Assembly: GCF_029094505.1 (NCBI RefSeq)
Contig: NZ_CP119108.1
Location: 2,356,001 to 2,420,000, forward strand
Length of the DNA: 64,000 nucleotides
Reading direction: 5' to 3'
Source: Microbacterium horticulturae
Lineage (GTDB): Bacteria; Actinomycetota; Actinomycetes; Actinomycetales; Microbacteriaceae
Position 1 is the first letter of the stretch. The number at the start of each line of letters is the position of its first letter. The notes below the pieces were generated by a model. That model was given only the letters and a program-made list of their open reading frames with translations, did not search any database and was not told the origin of the DNA. Shown one piece after another: positions 53,735 through 62,796 of the stretch. The position numbers and the translations under genes were made by a program.

Positions 53735-55171
53735 ATGGCCGTCCGCTCGAAGCACCCTGTCGCCGCCGCCCCGACGGCGCCCGTCCGCGAGAAGACAGCG
53801 CATCTGCTGCTGCGTGCCTGGTGCATCGTCATCCTGTTCCTCTCTCTGTCGGGCGTCGCCTGGATCAACGCCATCGGATCGATCGCCACCGGCGCACTCA
53901 TCGTCGCCACCGGCGTCGTGTCGCTCATCCTGTGGCTGGTCATGCGTCCGCCGGTGCAGTGGCGACGACTCCCCTGGTTCCCTGTCGCCTACGCCCTGTG
54001 GGCGGGCCTTTCGATCGCGTGGTCGCAGTGGCCCGGCACTTCGGCTCTCACCTGGGCGCTGCTGTTGATCACCGCCATGCAGGGCTTCTTCGTCGCGGCC
54101 GTGCTCACGTGGCGTGAGTTGGTGCGCGCCATCGCGTCGGCGCTCAAGTGGTGTCTGGGCCTCTCACTCCTCTTCGAGTTCATCGTCGCGGCCTTCATCC
54201 GGCAGCCGCTGCTGCCCGGTTTCGTCATCCCCGACACTCCCGCTGCCGACCCGATCGTGTACTGGTGCCGCGGCAACCTGTTCAACGACGGGCGCATCCA
54301 GGGCATCTACGGCAGCGCGAACCCGTTGGCGGCCGTGTGCCTGCTGGCGATCATCGTCTTCGCCATCCGACTCGCCTCCCGAGCACCCCGGCGGGCGTTC
54401 CTCATCGTCTGGATCGTCATCGCGGCGTTCCTCATGTACCGGGCGTCGTCAGCGACGATCTACCTCGCCACCCTCGGCGTCGCCGTCGTGCTGGCCACCG
54501 TCCTGCTCATGCGGAGCGCGAAGCGCCCCGGCGCCCGCACGAAGTGGTACGTCGTCTTCGCCGTCGTGGGTATCGGAGGCGCCCTGTCGATCTGGCTCCT
54601 GCGCGACCGCATCTTCAGCGCCCTCGGCCGCTCATCCGACCTCACCGGCCGCGAGACGATCTGGCAGTCCGTGCTCGCGCGCACCGCGCAGCATCCCGTC
54701 GTCGGCAACGGCTTCGCGACCCCCTGGATCCCCACCGATCCGCACTTCGACGGCTGGATCATCGACCACGGCCAGACGGTCATGCAGGCGCACAACATGT
54801 GGATCGACGTCTCCATGCAGCTGGGCATCGTCGGGGTCGTCCTTCTGGGCATGCTCTATCTGGCATATGTCTGGCGGGCGTGGTTCTTCGCGGTTGACCG
54901 GCCTCGCTGGGACCTGCGCGACGATCGCCCCTACTCGGCGGTCACATTGCTGCCGACGCTTGTCGGTGCCCTGCTGCTTGTGCAGGGGCTGGCCGAATCC
55001 GAGCCCCTTCTCCTGTGGGGTTGGATGTTCGTCGTCATGCTCGCCTTCAAGATCAAGCAGTCGCCGCACGTGGGTATGGGCCGCATCGAGCAGCGGGTCG
55101 CGATCGAACGCGGCGAGCTCGTACCCGACGCGGCCGACGAGGCCCAGCTCGACAATAGGGCGCACTGGTGA
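53735..55171 (+). CDS. O-antigen ligase/Wzy-like membrane protein 1
   Basis: A 478-residue protein with about 11-12 helices and a large extracytoplasmic loop containing TGRETIWQSVLARTAQHPVVGNGFATPW and a later HNMWID. The GRETIW and HN motifs are typical of the O-antigen ligase/polymerase (Wzy_C) superfamily. It should join or polymerise lipid-linked glycans at the outer face of the membrane. ATG 53735 matches a plausible start; TACCCT lies 10 nt upstream. The end overlaps the next gene by GTGA. Confidence 0.88.
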   Translation: MAVRSKHPVAAAPTAPVREKTAHLLLRAWCIVILFLSLSGVAWINAIGSIATGALIVATGVVSLILWLVMRPPVQWRRLPWFPVAYALWAGLSIAWSQWPGTSALTWALLLITAMQGFFVAAVLTWRELVRAIASALKWCLGLSLLFEFIVAAFIRQPLLPGFVIPDTPAADPIVYWCRGNLFNDGRIQGIYGSANPLAAVCLLAIIVFAIRLASRAPRRAFLIVWIVIAAFLMYRASSATIYLATLGVAVVLATVLLMRSAKRPGARTKWYVVFAVVGIGGALSIWLLRDRIFSALGRSSDLTGRETIWQSVLARTAQHPVVGNGFATPWIPTDPHFDGWIIDHGQTVMQAHNMWIDVSMQLGIVGVVLLGMLYLAYVWRAWFFAVDRPRWDLRDDRPYSAVTLLPTLVGALLLVQGLAESEPLLLWGWMFVVMLAFKIKQSPHVGMGRIEQRVAIERGELVPDAADEAQLDNRAHW

Positions 55172-56463
55172 GAGTCCCGCCGCCGCTGCGCTGGCTGCCC
55201 GAGCTGCTGCGGTCGGCCGGCATGGCGCGCGCCTTCACCCTTGTCGTGTTCGGCGCGGTGTTCTCGTCGCACGCTGTGCAGTGGCTGGCTGGGCAGGTCA
55301 CGTACGTCACGGTCATCGGTGGTCTGTGCGTGATCGGGCTCGGGATGCTGGTGGCACGGCGCCATGAGCTGTCGTTCCTGCGACTGGTGCCGATCACCCT
55401 GCTCGTGTTCGTGATCTGGCTGGGCATCAGCGTCTTCTGGAGCTACTCCCCCTCCGACACCGTGTTCGGGTGGATCTCGTTCGTCGGCATCGCCTTCCTG
55501 GCCCTCGTGGTGGGGCATGTGCGCGACACGCTGCAGACAGCACGCGCCCTCGGCGACGTGATGCGCTGGCTGCTGTCGATCTCACTCGCGCTGGAGATCG
55601 TCATCGGCATCCTCCTCCCTGAGCCTCTGCACCTGCTCGGCATCGACGGCAACATCATCGATCTGGGGCCGGTCGAGGGCATTTTCGGGTCACGCAACAT
55701 GCTGGGCTTCGTCGCTGTGCTGGCGCTCATCACTTTCGTCGTGGAGTGGCGAACCGCTTCGGTGCAGCCGGGACTCGCGGTCTACTCCGTGGCCGTGAGC
55801 GGCTTGTTGGCGGCTCTCTCGCGCTCCCCGACGGTTCTGGTGCTGGCAGCGTGCGTGGGCATCGCCACGGCCATTCTGGCGATCATGCGGCGCATGCAGC
55901 CGCACAACCGCAACACGTTCCAGTGGAGCCTGGGGGCGGTCGTCGTCGTCGGCCTCGCCGTCGCCTACCTGTTCCGCCATCAGATCATCGCGGCCGCGGG
56001 CGAAGACTTCTCCATTCGCGCGAACCTGTGGCGCATGATGTCGATCTTCGTGCGCTTCTACCCCATCCAGGGCTTCGGCTGGTTCGGACCGTGGCCCGAC
56101 GAGCAGTATCCGTTCATCACGATCAACTACGCGCTCGACAAGGACTACACGACCGGTCTCAACGCCTATGCCGACCTCGTGCTTCAGGTCGGCTGGGTGG
56201 GCGCCTTCCTCTTCGTCGCTATGGTCGGCATCGCCATCATCCGCTCGTGGCTGGTCGCGGGTGAGCGCCGCTCGATCGTCTACGCGTGGACGCCGCTGAT
56301 CCTCGTCACACTCGTGATCAACTCGCTGTTCGAGAGCTTCACGCTCTTCGGCGCCGGGCTGCTGCTGCTCGTCGTCTGCCTCGTGCGCGCCGGTCAGTCA
56401 CGCTCGTGGCGCGAGCGCATGGAGAACGTGGCGCGCGACGATCCGGGGTTGCCCGTGGAGTGA
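55168..56463 (+). CDS. O-antigen ligase/Wzy-like membrane protein 2
   Basis: A 431-residue paralogue with about 11 helices. Its extracytoplasmic loop has the shorter pattern FSIRANLWRMM...IQGFGWFGPW and NAYADLVLQVGW, corresponding to the GRETIW and HN positions of the first copy but degenerate: Ile/Arg/Asn replace Gly/Arg/Glu and the His of HNMW is absent. The GTG start overlaps the upstream stop. The pair may act together or on different substrates. Confidence 0.85.
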   Translation: MRVPPPLRWLPELLRSAGMARAFTLVVFGAVFSSHAVQWLAGQVTYVTVIGGLCVIGLGMLVARRHELSFLRLVPITLLVFVIWLGISVFWSYSPSDTVFGWISFVGIAFLALVVGHVRDTLQTARALGDVMRWLLSISLALEIVIGILLPEPLHLLGIDGNIIDLGPVEGIFGSRNMLGFVAVLALITFVVEWRTASVQPGLAVYSVAVSGLLAALSRSPTVLVLAACVGIATAILAIMRRMQPHNRNTFQWSLGAVVVVGLAVAYLFRHQIIAAAGEDFSIRANLWRMMSIFVRFYPIQGFGWFGPWPDEQYPFITINYALDKDYTTGLNAYADLVLQVGWVGAFLFVAMVGIAIIRSWLVAGERRSIVYAWTPLILVTLVINSLFESFTLFGAGLLLLVVCLVRAGQSRSWRERMENVARDDPGLPVE

Positions 56464-56485
56464 GCCGGGTCCGACGGGCACGGTG

Positions 56486-58315
56486 TCACTTCGCGTTGAC
56501 GATCCCACCGCACGTCTTCGAGATCGAGACCTGCGTCGTCGTCACGGTCGGCGAGGTGTCGACCGAGACCGGCCCGCGCTCGCCCTTCGGGATCGTGCTC
56601 GTGTACGACACCGTACGCGTCTCGTTCTGGCCCACGAAGATGCGCATCACCTTGCCCTGATGACTGTCTTCGCTGCCGCTACGGGCGCCGTCCCACGCAT
56701 CGCCGTACGCGGGGTCTGACGCGGTGATCTCCGACCCGGGCGGGGCGAAGTACATCACGTCGAGCACGAAGTCCTGCCGCGGGATCAAGTAACGCTTGTT
56801 GCGGATGCCGAGCTGATACTTCGTCATTCCCTCGCTCGGCACGCTGTTGGCCATCGTGATCGAGGTCGTCATCGTCCCGGCGTCCACGTCACACGTGACG
56901 CTGACCTTGGTCTTGAGGAAGTACTCCAACTTGCTGTACGCAGAGTCGTTCAAGTAGATGCCCACTTGGGTCGTCTTCTTGTTGTCAGCGGTGAGCGTGC
57001 CGTCCATGCCGAGTTCGGTCGACATCGCCTCCTCGGCGTCATCGGCGAACCAGGCCTTGAGCCGATCTTCCTTGATCGAGACCTGAAGCTGGTCGAGCAT
57101 GTCCATGACGTCCCAGTCACCCGACGACAGCTTCTTGAAGACTCGAGCTGCCACGTCAGAGAAGAAGGCGTCCTGCGCCGAGTTGCCCTTATAACGCGAG
57201 TAGGCGTCGTAAAGCAGCGCCTCGACGACGTTGTCGGACGTCAGTGTGCGCTTGTCGGCCGTCTTGATGGGGCCGGTCACTTTGAGAACGTGGGAGAGCA
57301 CCACCGGGTCGAGCATGATGAGGCCGTCGAGGTGTTCCCCCGTGGTGATGTTCCACAGTGAGTCGAAGGCGGCAGCAGTCGTGGGGAAGTTCGGAGTCCG
57401 CGTGAAGTTGCCGAACCCCGTGAAGGTATCGTCCTCATACAGCGCCTGTGTCTCCCACGGAGGATCGATCACCTTCAGGTCACGCCGGAAGCTGTACGTG
57501 CTCGTCTGCTCGCGTAGCTTGATGTGCCCGTTGTCGACGTCCACGATCGCGGTTGCCGCCGGCAGACCACCGGCCGCGCGGATCTCGGCGTTGTTCTGGA
57601 AGACGAGCATGTAGGTGCGCTTCTCATCCGCACCCGCCACCGACAGGATCGTCGGCAGGTAATGCTGCACCTGCTCAAGCGCCGGGCCCGCGTCATCCAT
57701 GATGTCGAACAGCGATCCGATCGCGTTGTCGACGACCGGAAGGATCTTCGTGCGGTCGACGCCGTCGAGCTTCTTCTTCGCCTCCGCGAACGTCGCGTTG
57801 ATCTCAGGCAGCGACTTCGCCGCTTCTTCGACAGGGCCGAGGTCGACGCCCCCGCCCGACACCGACATGCTGTCGATCTTCAGCGCACTGAGCATCTTCA
57901 CACCGGCCGGCAGAGCGCCCTCGACCACGATGTTCGTGGCTTCAGTCGCCTTGCGCACCGCGTCGACGTTCTGCCCCACCAGCGGGATGCCCGAGGCGAT
58001 CTCCCACAGCGGCCCCTGGACGGTCGCGTTCGCGTCGCGCGTCAGGGCCATGATCTTGTCGCCCGCCGCGGTGATCTTTGCCGATTCACCCTTCTTCACG
58101 TAGCTCATGATCGACGTGATCTGCGACTTCGCGCTCATCAGATCGTTCTTGACGGTGATCGCCTGAACAGCGAACACCGCGGTGATCGCGGCGAACACAC
58201 CGAGTACGCCGACGACGACCGATGCGGTGATCCACGGCCAGCGACGACGTCTCATCACCGCGTGGTGACCGGTGCGGTCGACGCGGTGGCGTCCAGTGGG
58301 AGGGGTCTTGGGCAC
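56486..58315 (-). CDS. DUF4012-domain membrane-anchored protein 1
   Basis: A 609-residue protein with a basic cytoplasmic start, one helix (about 26-50) and a large extracytoplasmic region with the DUF4012 pattern YMLVFQNNAEIRAAGGLPAA (near 235-255). The family is common in actinobacterial polysaccharide clusters; function is unknown. The start is GTG 58315 with TATCCT 6 nt upstream (leaderless). It converges on the ligase genes and is a tandem paralogue of the next gene. Confidence 0.85.
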   Translation of the reverse strand: MPKTPPTGRHRVDRTGHHAVMRRRRWPWITASVVVGVLGVFAAITAVFAVQAITVKNDLMSAKSQITSIMSYVKKGESAKITAAGDKIMALTRDANATVQGPLWEIASGIPLVGQNVDAVRKATEATNIVVEGALPAGVKMLSALKIDSMSVSGGGVDLGPVEEAAKSLPEINATFAEAKKKLDGVDRTKILPVVDNAIGSLFDIMDDAGPALEQVQHYLPTILSVAGADEKRTYMLVFQNNAEIRAAGGLPAATAIVDVDNGHIKLREQTSTYSFRRDLKVIDPPWETQALYEDDTFTGFGNFTRTPNFPTTAAAFDSLWNITTGEHLDGLIMLDPVVLSHVLKVTGPIKTADKRTLTSDNVVEALLYDAYSRYKGNSAQDAFFSDVAARVFKKLSSGDWDVMDMLDQLQVSIKEDRLKAWFADDAEEAMSTELGMDGTLTADNKKTTQVGIYLNDSAYSKLEYFLKTKVSVTCDVDAGTMTTSITMANSVPSEGMTKYQLGIRNKRYLIPRQDFVLDVMYFAPPGSEITASDPAYGDAWDGARSGSEDSHQGKVMRIFVGQNETRTVSYTSTIPKGERGPVSVDTSPTVTTTQVSISKTCGGIVNAK

Positions 58316-58382
58316 CTGAGAAGGATACCGGGGTCACCTTGTGACGAAGCCGAAAGACTGCCCGGTCACGCTGCGCTCGTTC

Positions 58383-60215
58383 CTACGAGGCAGGTGTGGA
58401 CAGCGCGGCACAGCTCTTCGCCACCGTGACGGGGGTGGAGGCCGCGGTGGGCGTGTAGCGCACGGAGACAGGGCCGGAGCCGGCATCCGACAGAGTGCTC
58501 GTGAACGACACCGTGCGGGTTTCGCCCTCCGCCACGAAGATGCGCATGCTCTCGACGTCACGCTTGTCTTCGGTGCCGGTCTTCGTCGCCGACGGGTCAT
58601 CGCCGTCAGCGGGGTCGGAGTTGTCGATCTTCGTGCCGGGCGGAGCGAAGTACATGACGTCGAGGATGAACGACGTGCGTGGAATGCCGTAACGATTGTT
58701 CCGGATGCCGAGCTGGTACGACGTCATCTCATCATTTGCAGACAGATTGTTCGTCACCGTGACGCTTGTGGTGATTGTGCGGGCATCAGGGTTGCACGTG
58801 ACGGCCACCTTCGACGTGAGGAAGTACTCGAGCTTGCTGGCCGCGTAGTCGTTGAGGAAGATGCCGACCTGCGTCGTCTCCTTGTTGGTGGTCTTCAGCT
58901 GACCGTCGAGCCCCAAGTCCACCGACATCGCCTGTTCGTCGTCGTTCGCGAACCACAGGTACAGCCGCTGCTCGTCGGCCGAGGTGTGCAGAGCGTTGTA
59001 CATCTTCATGACATCCCAGCCGCCGCCGGCGACCTTCATGAACACGCGGGCAGCCACGTCGGCGAAGAAGAGGTCCTGCGCCGTGCCTGACGGGTAGCGC
59101 ACGTACGCCTTGTAGAGGAGCTCGTCGACGACGTTGGCTGAGGTCAGCTTCGTGCCGTCGTCGACGGTCACGGGCCCCGTGACTTTGAGGACGTGCGAGA
59201 GCACGACGGGATCGATGCTGAACACGCCGTCGAGCTTTTCGCCGTAGGTGTTGTACCAGAGGGCGTCGAAGGCCTTGGCCGTGGTTGGAAAGTTCGGGGT
59301 GCGCGTGAAGTTGCCGAATCCGGAGAAGGTGTCGGTGTCGTACAGGCCGAGCGTCGACGTCGGCAGGTCGATCACCTGCTGGTCGCGGCGGAAGCTGTAG
59401 GTGCTGGTCTGCTTGCCGAGCGCGATCTTGCCGTCGTCCATGTTCACCTGAGCGGTGGCCGCAGGGAGGCCGCCCGTGCTGCGGGTCTCAGCGTTGTTCT
59501 GGAAGATGAGCAGGTACGAACGGGGCCCGTCGGCGCCCGCGATATCGAGGAGTGCCGGGAGGTACTGCTCGACGCTCTTCAGCAGCGGCGCCGTCTCATC
59601 CATGACGTCGAACAACGGGGAGATCGCGTTGTCGACCACGGGCAGGATCTTGGTGCGATCGACCGAGTCGAGTTGCGTCTGCGCTGCGCCGAACGCCTTG
59701 TTGATCGTGGGCAACGTCTTCTCGGCCTGCTTCAATGGCTCGAGGTTGATGCCGCCACCCTTCACGGTGAGGCTGTCGGCCTTCATCGTGTCGAGCATCT
59801 TCACACCGGCGGGCATCGCTCCTTCGACCAGCGTGTGCGTCGCCTCGGCCGCCGTACGCACGGCGTCGACGTTGCGTCCGATAAACGGGATGGCCGCCGA
59901 GATCGTCCACAACGGCCCCTGCACAGTCTCGTTCGCGTGCGTGGTGAGGTCGGAGACCTTGTCGGCGGCCGCCTGAACCGCCGCGGCATCCCCCTTCTTC
60001 ACAGCCTTCATGACGGTGTTCACCTCAGACTTCGCCGACGTCAGGTCGTCTTTGACAGACAGCGCTTGCACGGCGAACACCACCGCCGCGGCAGCGATGA
60101 TCACGATGACGGCGAGGATGCCGGTGACCCACGGCCAGCGACGACGCTTGCGCTTAGCGTGGGAAGCGTCGGTGTCGGAACTGTGTCGTCCGGCTGCGTT
60201 CGATGAGTCAGGCAC
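58383..60215 (-). CDS. DUF4012-domain membrane-anchored protein 2
   Basis: A 610-residue paralogue of the preceding protein, with helix at about 28-50 and YLLIFQNNAETRSTGGLPAA (near 235-255). The two share many long blocks (for example FGNFTRTPNFPTTA) and the same length, so they arose by duplication. The start is GTG 60215 with TAGCCT exactly 6 nt upstream. Each gene seems to have its own leaderless promoter, 67 nt apart from the neighbour's start. Confidence 0.85.
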   Translation of the reverse strand: MPDSSNAAGRHSSDTDASHAKRKRRRWPWVTGILAVIVIIAAAAVVFAVQALSVKDDLTSAKSEVNTVMKAVKKGDAAAVQAAADKVSDLTTHANETVQGPLWTISAAIPFIGRNVDAVRTAAEATHTLVEGAMPAGVKMLDTMKADSLTVKGGGINLEPLKQAEKTLPTINKAFGAAQTQLDSVDRTKILPVVDNAISPLFDVMDETAPLLKSVEQYLPALLDIAGADGPRSYLLIFQNNAETRSTGGLPAATAQVNMDDGKIALGKQTSTYSFRRDQQVIDLPTSTLGLYDTDTFSGFGNFTRTPNFPTTAKAFDALWYNTYGEKLDGVFSIDPVVLSHVLKVTGPVTVDDGTKLTSANVVDELLYKAYVRYPSGTAQDLFFADVAARVFMKVAGGGWDVMKMYNALHTSADEQRLYLWFANDDEQAMSVDLGLDGQLKTTNKETTQVGIFLNDYAASKLEYFLTSKVAVTCNPDARTITTSVTVTNNLSANDEMTSYQLGIRNNRYGIPRTSFILDVMYFAPPGTKIDNSDPADGDDPSATKTGTEDKRDVESMRIFVAEGETRTVSFTSTLSDAGSGPVSVRYTPTAASTPVTVAKSCAALSTPAS

Positions 60216-60347
60216 GGTCCGAGGCTAGCCAGGCAGCGCTGGGATACTGCCGTGAAGCAAAGTGACCAATCCGCTGCGCATAAACACCTCCCGTATGATC
60301 GACGGTGCATACCCGCCCGTGCGCTACGCCGAGGAGTTCGATCCCAG

Positions 60348-62723
60348 ATGCAGAGACTGCGCAGCATCCTGCGTCGCAGCATCTTCCTGCAGAGGGCGCG
60401 GTTCTGGCCGCTCGCCGCCATTTATGCCGTTCTCACGCGCTTCACTCGCGTACGTACAAACAGGACTTTGTTTCTCTCCGACTCACGCGAAGGATTTTCC
60501 GGCAACTTCGCTTTTCTGCGTGACGAGGTTCTCAGGCAGGCTCCGCGCGCGGAGGTGATCGGGGCGTTCAAACCTCGCATGCGTGCGCGACGCCCACTGA
60601 AGGATCTTCTACGCCTGCCATGGCTCCTGGCGACCGCGCAAACGATCGTCCTCGATGACTTCTACCCGGTGATCTACGGATGCCGGATTCGGCCCGAATC
60701 CAGGCTCCTTCAGGTGTGGCACGCGGCCGGCGCCTTCAAGCGAGTCGGTTACAGTCGCGAGAAGCTTCCAGGTGGGCCGCCTCCGGGCTCGATAATTCAC
60801 CGCAATTACACCGATGCCACCGTCAGCAGCGAGGCCATCCGGCACGATTACGCCGAAGCGTTCGGTATCACCCTCTCTCGCGTCAAGGCGCTCGGGGTGC
60901 CACGCACAGACGCCTTCTTCGATGAAGGCCTCGTCACGCGCACCGCTCGGGAAGTCCGCGACCGATACGGTATCCCCGACGCGAAGCGGATAGCCCTGTA
61001 CGCCCCTACCTTTCGCGGCAACGGTCAGATCACCGCGACCTTCGACTACGACAGCATCGACTGGGGTGCCCTTACGCGCGACCTCGGCGATGACTGGGTC
61101 GTCATGGTCAAGATGCATCCCTTCGTGAAGTCGCTTGCTGTCGCTAGACCCGACGTTCGCAATGTGATCGACGTGACCACTGACCGCGAAATCACTCAGC
61201 TGCTGATGGCTGCCGATGTCCTCGTCACGGACTACTCATCGACGATCTTCGAGTACGCGCTGCTCCGGCGACCGATCGTCTTCTTCTGCCCGGATTTGGA
61301 GTCTTACACTGCCGAGCGAGACTTCTATTATCCGTTCGAACGCTACCTCTCGGCCGGTTTGCTCGTGCGGGATGCCGCGCAACTGGCCCCGGCGATCAGC
61401 GCAGCGAAGTTCGAGGCGAGTGAAGAATCCTTCCACGAATACTTCATGAGCGCGTGCGACGGCCACGCGTCGGAACGCGTCACCCGCGAGATCATCCTGA
61501 ACCCACGACACTCCGGAACCCCCGCTGACGCGGCGCCCGGGGGCAATTCGCCTGCGCCGACCCGCGCATCAGGCCACATGCGATACCGCCTGCTCGTCGC
61601 GCACCTCGCGCGTGTCCTTCTTAACGTTGCATATTTGCCGTTGCGGATGCTGCCGCGAAGCCGCAAGGTCCTCATGATCAGCCGCGAGCACAGCAGTGTC
61701 CCTGAGGACTTCGTCGATCTCGAAGCAGCGATTCGACGTGCAGACGCGACGGTGCGGGTTGTCATACTCGTGCGAATGGTGCCGCCCGGCATCCTTGCAA
61801 AAGCCGGCTATGCCTTTCACATGCTCGCACAGCTCTACCACGTGGCCACATCCAGGGTGCTCGTGGTGGATACATATGCCATGGTCGCCAGCCTTCTCCG
61901 GCACGGCAGCGGGCTGACCATCGTCCAGATCTGGCACGCCCTGGGCGCCTTCAAGAAATTCGGGCTGAGCATCCTCGATCACGCCGAAGGAAGAGACGCG
62001 CGTCTCGCTAAAGCGATGCGCATGCACGAGGGCTATGACTTCGTGCTCGCGAGTGCCGAAGATGCGCGCACTCCGTTCGCCGAGGCGTTGGGGGTGCCGC
62101 GTGGCAAAGTCGTCGTCGCACCTCTCCCCCGGGTCGACCGCATGCTCGATCCAGTTCGAGCGCGAACCATTCGTGAGCATATCTACGCCTCGCACCCGCA
62201 CCTGCGCGGCAAGACCGTGGCGGTGTTCGCTCCGACCTTCCGCCTCGACGGACAGGTCACCGTCGACGTGGCGGATCTCGCCCGTGCCCTAGACGAGATC
62301 GGTGTTCACCTCGTGGTGAAGCTCCATCCGCTTATGCCGATCGACTTCGGGACGGGGATTGACATGGCTCCCGGGTTCTCCACGCAGGAGATGCTCCAGG
62401 TGGCGGACATGTTCATCACCGATTACTCGTCGGCTCTGTACGAGGCATCTCTCCTCGGTGTGCCCGGGTATTTCCTAGCGCCTGATCTCGAAGAGTACAT
62501 GGCTTCGCGCGATTTCTACCTCGACTACCGGAATGATCTGCCTGGCCCCATTGTCGAAGATGTTCTGTCACTCGCCGCCGCGATTGCCGCCGGCCAGGCG
62601 ACCAAGGAGGCAACCCGTGCGTTCGCACAGCACTGGGTGCAAATTCCGGAGGAGTCGTCGAGCGCACACACACCTTGCGCAGACACCATCGCAACGCTCG
62701 TTCTTCGTCACATCGGGCGCTGA
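60348..62723 (+). CDS. Double-domain CDP-glycerol glycerophosphotransferase (TagB/TagF-like)
   Basis: A 791-residue protein with two tandem CDP-glycerol:poly(glycerophosphate) transferase domains (about 60-370 and 470-760). Each has a W-H-A-x-G-A-F-K motif (VWHAAGAFKRVG, IWHALGAFKKFG), an APTFR motif and a TDYSS motif (VTDYSSTIFEYALLRRP, ITDYSSALYEASLLGVP). Such enzymes polymerise teichoic acid-like glycerol- or ribitol-phosphate chains. Two domains in one chain could add two kinds of unit or prime and extend. GAGGAG lies 11 nt upstream of the ATG. GC content is visibly lower than in the rest of the window. Confidence 0.88.
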   Translation: MQRLRSILRRSIFLQRARFWPLAAIYAVLTRFTRVRTNRTLFLSDSREGFSGNFAFLRDEVLRQAPRAEVIGAFKPRMRARRPLKDLLRLPWLLATAQTIVLDDFYPVIYGCRIRPESRLLQVWHAAGAFKRVGYSREKLPGGPPPGSIIHRNYTDATVSSEAIRHDYAEAFGITLSRVKALGVPRTDAFFDEGLVTRTAREVRDRYGIPDAKRIALYAPTFRGNGQITATFDYDSIDWGALTRDLGDDWVVMVKMHPFVKSLAVARPDVRNVIDVTTDREITQLLMAADVLVTDYSSTIFEYALLRRPIVFFCPDLESYTAERDFYYPFERYLSAGLLVRDAAQLAPAISAAKFEASEESFHEYFMSACDGHASERVTREIILNPRHSGTPADAAPGGNSPAPTRASGHMRYRLLVAHLARVLLNVAYLPLRMLPRSRKVLMISREHSSVPEDFVDLEAAIRRADATVRVVILVRMVPPGILAKAGYAFHMLAQLYHVATSRVLVVDTYAMVASLLRHGSGLTIVQIWHALGAFKKFGLSILDHAEGRDARLAKAMRMHEGYDFVLASAEDARTPFAEALGVPRGKVVVAPLPRVDRMLDPVRARTIREHIYASHPHLRGKTVAVFAPTFRLDGQVTVDVADLARALDEIGVHLVVKLHPLMPIDFGTGIDMAPGFSTQEMLQVADMFITDYSSALYEASLLGVPGYFLAPDLEEYMASRDFYLDYRNDLPGPIVEDVLSLAAAIAAGQATKEATRAFAQHWVQIPEESSSAHTPCADTIATLVLRHIGR

Positions 62724-62796
62724 GCGCCGCGAATAGGATGGTGCGGTGCGCGGCACCGACTGAGATCCGCGACTCCCTCTTCTCATAGGAGATTTC

